DNA of 64,000 bases from assembly GCA_910591455.2 (NCBI GenBank), contig OU342815.1, positions 17,253,806 through 17,317,805 of the forward strand. The letters run 5' to 3'. Below the pieces are notes generated by a model. The model was given only the letters and a program-made list of their open reading frames with translations. It made no database searches and was not told where the DNA came from. The stretch is from Pholis gunnellus (Eukaryota; Chordata; Actinopteri; Perciformes; Pholidae). The translations under genes were made by a program, and so were the position numbers. Shown piece by piece: positions 41,636 to 64,000 of this stretch. How positions within the stretch are numbered: the first letter of the stretch is position 1; every line of letters begins with the position of its first letter.

Positions 41636-41928
41636 CCCTACTGTTTTCAACAACTCCCACGAAGACACCTGGACAGCTCTGAGGCGGGCCGCTGCAAATC
41701 CACTGATCATAGAGTGTGTAGACCGTCAGATTTCACTCTACGACGTAGCATGACGCAGATTTCTTATAAAGGTATTTCATTTTATTTTATTCGACTGGTC
41801 AGGCTTCCTGGGGGACTCCCAACCCATCTTAGTTATGCTGTGATGGTGAACGTCTGTTGACGTGAAGGTCTATCTAAACTAAACCACACACTGAATCATG
41901 AGAAACATTTTTACCTGCCTAAAATTAA

Positions 41929-42010
41929 CAAGTTAGCATGCTGATGTTAGCATTTAGCTCAAAGTCCCGCTCTGCTTACAGAGCCATATTGATTCCTGTT
42001 CAGTTCTCAA
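41929..42010 (+). mobile_element. Teleost interspersed repeat remnant
   Basis: TTAGCATGCTGATGTTAGCA then TTTAGCTCAAAG and TACAGAGCCATA follow the order of a repeat common in fish genomic DNA. The family name is not certain. Confidence 0.45.
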
Positions 42011-45000
42011 TAAAGCTTGAATGCATAGTTGATGTAAAAGATTAGGTGAAGGCCAACACCACAGTTAGAAGTTGAGTGTTGTTATCTGGTGATTTGGTAT
42101 GAAACACAATGATTCCTTTGTTACCTGTAGCTTGATGTACAATACAAACAAATATGGTAGATAAACAGCTGACCAGTGTTTTAAGAAAATAAAAAATGTT
42201 AGGTACAGTAACAATATAAGATTTCAGTAAATTCAAATTAGTTTTTCCCAGAAACATCGTTAACATTTTGGGTATAGAGCAGCAGACAGGCATTTTGAGA
42301 ATAGATGATCCTGATACACTGAATTAAACTGGCAGCCATCATAAAATCCCATCCAACACAGTCACAGAATAGGGCCGGAGCAAACTGTTCAAACAAACAC
42401 AGATACTCTGATTACAATCTGTGTGCAGAGACATTCCTCTTAACCTTTCACGGGCACCGGCCCACATTCCTGCAGACCACTTTCAAATATATGCAGGATG
42501 CGTGTATGTGGGAATACAAGATGCCCAAACAGATTAATGTTGACATTTACAGGGGGGCTGAAAGAAGAACAAACTACACTAAATGTCCTGACAGGATTCA
42601 GGGGTGAAGTTTGACTTGATGAAAATGTAAAATCTTGGCGAAGGTTGAGGGGTTGAATTGTCAGTTTAAGGTTCAAACTTGACCAGACAAGAGGTTAGTT
42701 TCAAGAAGTGTCCTTAGATATCTTTGTGACTAAAACAAACTCAATGTGTTTGTGTATGTAATAATGTTTCAATGATAAATAGCTCTACAAACATAATAGC
42801 CCAAGTCTTTTATATTTATTGAATAGCATGGACTTTTGACCCTCATAAGGACCGGAGCAACAACTACAGCCACCAATAACATTTTCATATGGACAAATGG
42901 ATACTTTGTCAATAATCTAAAACGGACAAGTCTGCTGTCATAACCTGTGTCCTGTTTAAAGCACAGCACGCTTTCTTCCTGATCTCTCTCCATGAACCCT
43001 CTCAAGACAAGCAACAGTCACAACAAACCGTACAAATGGGGATATGGGACATACACTTTCAAACAGTCTCTAAGGGGGTCCGGGGTCGTCCTCCCCCTTT
43101 TTTTCTATAAGTTTTAAAGCCATTTAAGACAATAGAATGCCTTTAAAAATGTGCACATCATTTGGGAAAACCATGTTGCGCTAAGAGAAAAAAATTAAAT
43201 TCATCCTATAGAGCCTACCTCATATTTTGTATCTAATTGTTCTCCAACTTTCTTCATCATTCTGAAACCATAACACAACAAATGTTGTGGCCGATTCATT
43301 TTCACTCCACCTGAAGAGAGATAGATAGAGAGCAGATAGGTAGGTTATGAATTTGGCATAAAGCAGCATTACTAATCTTGAAACCTATTTCCTGATGTGT
43401 GTCGTGTCTGGTAGAGATGTACAAGAGAAGACCAATTAAGACATTTTAAGCTTTCAAAAGAACCATGTATTTCTATTCAAGATGGACAGAATGATAGATT
43501 GCTAATGTGTTGTGCACCGAGCACACATTTAATCATAACTGAACTCATTGGCATTTGTATTTGCCTTTTAATTTATAATCTATGGCACGTCACTAATGTG
43601 CCACTACTTTCAGTAAAAGGGAAAGTATTTACGGGTGAATGAGAGGTGATGGCAGAGTTATGTACTGGAGGCCGGGTGGCTCGGGGAGGCCAGTGTGTAC
43701 CAGGCATGCCAGCGTTTAGTCACGGCAGATAACTGGGTCAATAACCCAGAATCCCCTGTGTCCAGAGACAAACACAGAACTGGAGAGAGAGGACCTTAAG
43801 CTTCAACAACATCTCGTCGCTGCAGAGGTCTCTTTATTTGCATGCTTTGCCTTCTTTTCTAACGTCTCAACCTTTCTCTCCTTCAAATCAAAATCTAAAC
43901 GAACGTTAACCTCTCCTGCTATTTGGAGCTGCTGATGTGTGCAGATGTTTAACCCCTGGTTTCTAATCTTTCCATTCAATGAATACTCACACTCGCAGAC
44001 ATATTCGGCTCCTTTCTTGGTGCCGGCAGGATGAAGTGAGAGGGTTAACATGATGAGACTTGAGATCTCTTCTTCCTTCTCCACCTGCTTTGTATTCTCT
44101 CCTGTGCTCTCTCTGTCTGTCTCTCTTCCGCCTTACTTTCTGTCATCCTCTCTGCAGTGAAGCACAGCTGAGGTATGGGCAAAGCATCAAAATGTGTGTG
44201 TGTGTGTGTGTGTGTGTGTTAGAAGCTATGCCAACCTGAACTTGCTGAACTGCAGCTCTGACAATCCCTCAGCACTCGCTGTGAGGTACAGCCAGCGACA
44301 CAAACAAGTCCATTTGCATTATTAGCACTTCTTATTTGAGTTACAAAAACTCGATATGGGAGATGAACTACACAGGTTTGAATTTACTGATTAAACCTGA
44401 CGTCCTTTTGCCAAATGTGGTTGTACGATGGAGTCAAATCACGAGTGCGAGACACTGCATCAGATATTCAGCCAAATGAATTTCAGTGATTTCAACATCC
44501 CTCTGCTGCAGGTCTTTCCAAAACACAAGCCAGCAGGGTTTCATATTTTGTAAATACTCTGCAGTTCCTGCGTGTTTTCCTGAATAGCCTCCAGCTTTGA
44601 CACCTTGTTACAGGCCACTGACACTGGAAGTAGGAACAAAAAATACCTGCTGCAACGCCAAGAAATTCAGCTCCAGACATATTTTCTTCCTGTCACATAC
44701 ACAGAAATGACTATTTTCATTTCTCACGTCATCCACCATTGAAGAGTTTATTTCATAAGTAATTTATACGCTACGTAAAACTTACAGGATCTAAAGTTAG
44801 TATGGACAAACTGCTATGTCATAGGTTTTAAAAACACACTTTTTTTAACACATTATTTTACGCTGTGAATTATAAAACATGCATGCTGTTCTATTCACGT
44901 GCCATATTACTATATCTGTTCTCTTGCAGAAACAATCCCTCAGCATGTTTCAACTGGACAATAAAATAAAGCAAAAATAAACAGGTTGCAGGAGCATAGC

Positions 45001-45344
45001 TGAAAGTTCAGTTGTTCTCTCTGTCGCATGAAACGCTACCAACTAACAGTCCAGAGAAGAGAGCAGCTTCTTCTGCTCAATACTGGGACTCAGCAGATTC
45101 ACCCAAATTAAATCTCTTAGTATAATCAATACTTGGAGGGCTTCTTTTCTCTACAAGGAGCAATGACTTGAGATGTTACAGCATCAGCATTTAACTCAAT
45201 GTTCCTTCACTGGTCAGTTTAATCAAATCTAACCACCAGCAAAGAAACTCCTGACCTAAACTTGTAAATGAACAGTATTAGATTCACTTCATATGCTGAC
45301 AGACAGACAGCGAGCTGACCGAAATGTACAGCCTTGAAATAAGG

Positions 45345-45346
<2 letters not shown>

Positions 45347-45386
<40 letters not shown>
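45347..45386. repeat. (AC)n microsatellite
   Basis: About 20 AC units. Confidence 0.95.
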
Positions 45387-45389
<3 letters not shown>

Positions 45390-46620
45390 TGCAATGTCTT
45401 TGTCACACTCATGCAAGACATGCCATCAAGTGAGTAACAACATGAATTAATAATGAAAAAAAGATCCCTGCTCTCGTTAGAGCATGCAGGTGCTGATCCA
45501 TGATCAAACTCCACAGGCAGGTGTGACGTTCAGGTAACACACCGGAGGCTCTGGTGGCACCGACAGCTGCTGTAGGTGGACTAGATCTGAACTCGGCTAC
45601 CATCACAGATGGTCCTGATGGCTGTCCATGAGATTGAATGTGACTTTAAGGTCTTAATCATCAATGGACACGCAGCTACATCATGTCATGATACCGATGG
45701 AAGCTACAACTACTGTCTCAGTCAGGTCAAAGAAAGTCCAAATGATCCGATACATGAGTACCTCAGTCAATCATCAAGATACTCAGAAAGACACTACTTT
45801 ACTTGTCTTATTTATAGCACTATAATCATGTTAAGTGATGAGGGAGAACATATTTACTGAAGAACTTCAATCAGGATATTATCTTTCAATCGGCTCATAG
45901 AGACTATGAAGAATCATCAGCCAACTCTTCAACCCCACACACAAATAAATACCGCAGAAAGTTTAAAAACAACATAAGCAATTTCCCATAAAAGAGTCAT
46001 GTAGCAGACATGAGTCACACTCAGCTGGTCCCTAATCTTGTTTTTAAAATGTTGCATGCTTTTTGTTTTGGTTTCACTTCACTTAGAATGTGTGCACATT
46101 GTATTGATTCTCACCACCCTCTGGATACATGTTACAGCATACCGTCGCTGTGGTCCACATTAATGAAAGCAAACGGTTCCCTCTTGTGTCTATTTTGTGC
46201 CATTGCCCTACCTACAAGTTCAGTATCTTAATGAGTTGTGAAGTTCAAATTCAGATTACTTGACTATCCAATAGAATTGAAAATGTGTCTTTGTCACTCT
46301 CATATAACAATACACAATGTACGCACGCAACAATACAACCAAGTGGCAGCAATAATAAAAGTGCCGAGTGGTGGCAGTATTTTTCTATTGTATATATTGT
46401 GTCACTCAATTCAAGTCACAGCTGTTTCAGGATGTCAGGATCAGCGTTCACCACCCAACTTTGACGCTATATTGTAAATATCAAGCTTCTAAATCTGTTT
46501 AATTGTCATCGTCAAACTTTCGTCAGACCTTCTCCTTTGAGGAGGAAATGATGATGCTGATGATGTTCAGTTCACTGATGTTGAATTATATGTACACTAA
46601 CATTCTAGTGCTTACAGTAA

Positions 46621-46692
46621 GGGGATGTAGCCCAGCGGTAGAGAGTGTGCTTCGCATGTTAAAGGTCCTGATTTCAATACCCTGCGTCTCCA
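46621..46692 (+). pseudogene. tRNA-Ala(CGC) pseudogene
   Basis: A 72-base copy of the tRNA at 46826. The acceptor stem still pairs and keeps the G3:U70 position, and the anticodon triplet is CGC. However, the D stem (GCCC/GAGA), anticodon stem (TGTGC/GTTAA) and T stem (CTGAT/CCCTG) carry several mismatches, and the B box is broken. Very likely non-functional as a tRNA. Confidence 0.75.
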
Positions 46693-46825
46693 AAAAATGT
46701 CTTTAATGATTGTTATCATGAAGTGCTTTCAAGAGTATCTTGTTTATTAATCAAACAATTTAACGCAAGAATATGTAAGTCAACTTGCACAACTCCCCAT
46801 AAAGTGCTATGGATGTTCAATGTAA

Positions 46826-46897
46826 GGGGATGTAGCTCAGTGGTAGAGCGTGTGCTTCGCATGTACAAGGTCCTGGGTTCAATCCCCAGTATCTCCA
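46826..46897 (+). tRNA. tRNA-Ala (anticodon CGC)
   Basis: The 72-base sequence folds into a full cloverleaf: acceptor GGGGATG/TATCTCC, D stem GCTC/GAGC, anticodon stem TGTGC/GTACA around loop TTCGCAT, T stem CTGGG/CCCAG. G3:U70, the main identity element for alanyl-tRNA synthetase, is present. The A box (TAGCTCAGTGG) and B box (GGTTCAATCC) are good. There is no intron, and no CCA is encoded, as is normal for eukaryotes. No run of four T follows within about 100 bases, which is unusual for a Pol III gene. Confidence 0.9.
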
Positions 46898-46941
46898 AAA
46901 TTATTTGATGAAATTCACAACTGCTTAAACCCTTGAACGAA

Positions 46942-46990
46942 GAGGATGTAGCTCAGTGGTAGGAAGGCCCTGAGTTAAACCCCCAACGTA
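46942..46990 (+). pseudogene. Truncated tRNA-Ala fragment lacking the anticodon arm
   Basis: GAGGATGTAGCTCAGTGGTA matches the 5' half of tRNA-Ala and jumps directly to a T-arm-like CCCTGAGTTAAACC. The anticodon arm is deleted and the 3' acceptor strand is not recognisable. Non-functional. Confidence 0.65.
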
Positions 46991-49401
46991 TTAGACGTGC
47001 CTCTATTAATGCTGACACAAAGGGATTAATAATACACAGTCAGTAATCTTGTTAACGCTATATCTATACAGAGTCAGCTAATGAATATACACCTATCAAT
47101 AATAGATCAAACTAAGAAGGAATACAAATAAGATAAGAATCAGGAGACATTTCCAGATTTAAACCACATTTATTGCCCCTTTCTGAGTATAACATTTTAT
47201 TTCCTATCTCACTGCATTCATCTATCAAAACTAACAACATTCTGCAATCAGTTCCCCGGATCATCTCTCTATAAATGCAAGTTACAAAAATATATACACT
47301 TAGTTACAAAAAGAATAAACTCAAAGTCATAAATTCAGTCATGTTATAGCCTCATATTTTTGAAACCTCCAAGAAATGTAGGTTTTTATAGAAGACCATG
47401 ACATGTTTTACATGTTTGAGCCAAAAGAACAAGAAACTATGTGCGCTTTTATATTACCTCTGACCATTTTAGAAATCATAGCAAAGAAATGAACTGAACT
47501 AAAAGTGGAGGTAATGTGTTGATGCTGGGCTACAACATCCAAAACATCTGTACTGTCCTTTGACGTGGTGTCAGTGGAGGCCAGCTGAATGCTTTCGTCT
47601 CATCCGTCCTTAGTTGTTACTTCTGTATTAAACTAAACTGCTATTAAAGTTGTTTCAATAGCAAAAAGAAAGAAAACGGTCCCAACACATACTGTACATG
47701 TCGACATTCTGCAAAAACTTAAGTGACGATAAATAAAGTACAAACACATTTCAGTAACGCCGGAAAAAATATTTTAAATCCAACAGCTGCTTTTCTGTAA
47801 TATTGGCAAGTTGTTTTTGTTGTATTCTGCAGCTTAATGTGAACTTTCTACAGTTATATTCCTGAAAATTTAAAAACAAGCTCAAGTCCTCAACAGTCAG
47901 TAACATGATTATTAAAAACATCAACAGTTCAGTTCTCAGTGGATTTTTTTTTTCCATCTAAATGTTTGACTCCACACAGGGTTGTGGTAGATGTTCTGAT
48001 ACCTGATTTATACTTTTAATATATCTCTAATAAATAATTTAAATTGCTTCTAATAATAAATACATGTAGGACAAACCCTTTGAAATGGATTTGAGGCTTA
48101 AAAAAAACCAAAAACAAATGTGACAACTGCTGAGGTCGGGACAATTCTGGGGGCTAAAACTGGGTGTCATGCCAAATTGTAATCGTGTTCCAAAAAGATC
48201 TGAAAACACAGTAACTTACAGCCCGTACAGATGTGTTCACAGGATCAAAAAACAGAAGAAAAGAAGGACCGTGATATTCTTTTGTAGTCTTGTTAATTAG
48301 CTGCATTAAAACACACACAGTGATAGACAATCATGGCACACACATATATGCCACATTCTTTCATTGAAGGAAGTGCCGTAGCTCATAACAAAATAGTGAA
48401 TGTTTAGAATCTCTCTCAAGTAGTCATCACTTTTTGGGGGTCAACTTTCCACCAAATTTCACTGAAATCTGCAGACCGGCTATTGACAAATCCTGCACAC
48501 AAGCTAAGAGGACTGAGAACATTAAGACTTTGATGAAATACCAACCGAGGAATGAACCTTTCCTTCATGCTCAACTATTCAGTGTTCCCTCATTAATTAT
48601 ATCAAGTAAAGTAAAAAGAACATGCTCCTCTGTAGTGACATGTTAGCGTCCTACTGGTCAGCTGACGGTTTATTACTAGTTGTGAATATCAGAAGTTCAG
48701 ACCTGAGACAAACTGCTTCACGGTAAGTTTCACCATGCAGGAGCACGCACAGGGTTAGGTTTGCAATACAGGAGAGAACAAGGGCCAAAAGATTCATAAA
48801 TAAAAATAATTTTATAAGTTTCAGGACACAAATGGTTTAGTGTAATGTTTTGAACAACCTCTCCTGCTTTCAAAATGATGTAAACGGGTCGACATTAGTT
48901 CGGGGAGTGAGAGGGGATGTCACTGAAATGTAGCCTTTTTGATTTGTATGCAAAGTAAAGACTAATTTACATTTACGGGAACATATTGTTAAATGAGAAA
49001 TGAAGCTTTCTGATCTGGTGATTTTGGTTTGGCTTCTGAAGAAGAAATATCAAACCTCACGTGATGCAATCAGTGCATGAAACTGATGGTTTTGATTCCA
49101 CACAGACAGTAAAAAACCTGCTGTTAACTCCATCAGTGTCTCCTGATGTTGCTCTGGGAGAAGTGCTCACACTACTACGAGTGCTAACAACATGCTCAAG
49201 TGCAAGAAAACCAATTTTTGACAACCAGCAGTCTCAACTGCTCATTTTGAACAGAATGGCAGTTACCAAACACAGTAGTGTGGTTGAGACCTACTGTTAC
49301 ATTAATGCATGTAAAAAGACAGCAAATACTACTTTTAAACCTTGAAGTTCCCTTTGCGTGTTTCCTGGCCATTAAAACAATATCTACATTGTTATTTCAT
49401 A
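46991..49401. other. AT-rich DNA downstream of als2, no gene seen
   Basis: No convincing open frame on either strand and no obvious repeat family. Minus-strand AATAAA signals occur (complement of TTTATT near 47170 and 47199), so a longer als2 3' UTR could reach in here, but nothing proves it. Confidence 0.55.
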
Positions 49402-49955
49402 TTTATTAACTTATGTTCACTTTCAAATCTGATCTGGTCAGTCACTTATCTTTGAGTATTATAAAGTGCAACAACTTACAGGGACATCAATATATTTAAT
49501 ATATTATTCTATATGCGGTTACACCACCACAAGAACATTGTCAGCACTGTGATTTACATTGAATACTTTTGATGACTATCGTTGAGTTTAGAAATGAAAA
49601 CTGAGCTGATGCATTAATAAAGAATATTACTGAAAAGATCTACAGTGACATCTTACCAAATGTTATGAGGATAATAAAGCAGTTTCCTAACAGAAGAAGG
49701 CGATGTGTTACTTTCCTATGAAAACTTAATATACAAAAGAAGGAAATTTGGTGCGGTGTAACATACTGAGAGGATCAACAGTGAACGAGGTGTCAGACAT
49801 CATTTGACAGAAGCTGAAGGAGTCACGCTCCCTCCCTCCCTCCCTCCCTCCCTCCCTCCACCTGTCTGTGCAGCCTCCCAGTGGCCTCCAGTAGAATCCA
49901 GGTGGTTGGACTGGTTTTGATCTGGCAGCTCCTTTGCGCGTTGTCCTCTCTGCTC
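49402..49955 (-). other. als2 3' UTR with polyadenylation signal
   Basis: On the minus strand the first canonical AATAAA after the alsin stop is the complement of 49402-49407, about 550 bases on. A (GGAG)n tract (plus-strand CTCC repeats, 49828-49859) lies in it. The end is inferred. Confidence 0.55.
49828..49859. repeat. (CTCC)n microsatellite
   Basis: Eight CTCC units, in the als2 3' UTR. Confidence 0.93.

Positions 49956-64000
<14,045 letters not shown>

Larger units (their letters stand above)
29152..46620. other. 17-kb intergenic stretch, no gene recognised
   Basis: Between the SERP2 start and the tRNA cluster. The first few hundred bases are the SERP2 promoter side. None of the open frames (up to 136 codons) resembles a known protein or has exon-like borders. 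The region holds microsatellites, a G-run near 31306-31322, several old interspersed repeats (31177, 34900, 41208-41635, 41929), an 18-bp-arm hairpin (39895-39935), and a more GC-rich block at 35500-36010 that I cannot explain. The rest is ordinary AT-rich DNA. Confidence 0.6.

Overview
This is teleost fish genomic DNA. The genes are split by GT-AG introns, microsatellites and homopolymer runs are abundant, and several DNA-transposon and other interspersed-repeat remnants of a fish type are present. The species cannot be fixed from the sequence. There are three protein-coding genes and one small tRNA-Ala cluster. Everything else is intron, intergenic DNA or repeats.

Layout. (1) 1-2040 is upstream flank with two microsatellites. 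(2) 2041-25420 (+) is TSC22D1 (TGF-beta-stimulated clone 22 domain 1). A 2.5-kb exon (2883-5365) encodes the unique N-terminus of the long isoform. About 17 kb further on, a second promoter and a short first exon (22310-22434) start the short TSC-22 isoform. Both splice at the same phase into two shared exons (22692-22743 and 23732-24001) that carry the TSC box and leucine zipper. The predicted proteins are 934 and 148 aa. The large intron contains an intact-ended non-autonomous hAT element (7241-8448) with a perfect 8-bp target duplication. (3) 26444-29140 (-) is SERP2, complete in three exons and encoding the 65-aa tail-anchored, RAMP4-like ER stress protein. It converges on TSC22D1, as the two genes do in mammals. 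(4) 29140-46620 is a long stretch without a recognisable gene; it holds old repeats and a perfect 18-bp-arm hairpin. (5) 46621-46990 has one good tRNA-Ala(CGC) gene and two decayed copies. (6) 49402-64000 (-) is alsin (als2), with 33 exons reconstructed in phase. The N-terminal part lies beyond the right edge. The order is RCC1-like repeats, DH, PH, MORN repeats and a C-terminal VPS9 domain with conserved GEF residues.

How the genes relate: TSC22D1 is a leucine-zipper regulator with two promoters, SERP2 is a small ER membrane protein linked to the translocon, and alsin is a Rab5/Rac1 regulator on endosomes. They are neighbours, not a pathway, and only the TSC22D1-SERP2 pairing is a synteny I recognise.

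I did not find a convincing new biological system. The points most worth checking are a candidate 24-nt in-frame microexon in the alsin PH domain, a 32-bp minisatellite that begins at an alsin splice donor, the 41-nt perfect hairpin, an RFX/CCAAT/CRE-like cluster in the last TSC22D1 intron, a 16-bp perfect palindromic CRE in SERP2 intron 1, and a TISU-like start on SERP2. Exon boundaries were placed by eye from splice signals, reading phase and family similarity recalled from memory; no alignment or transcript data were available.
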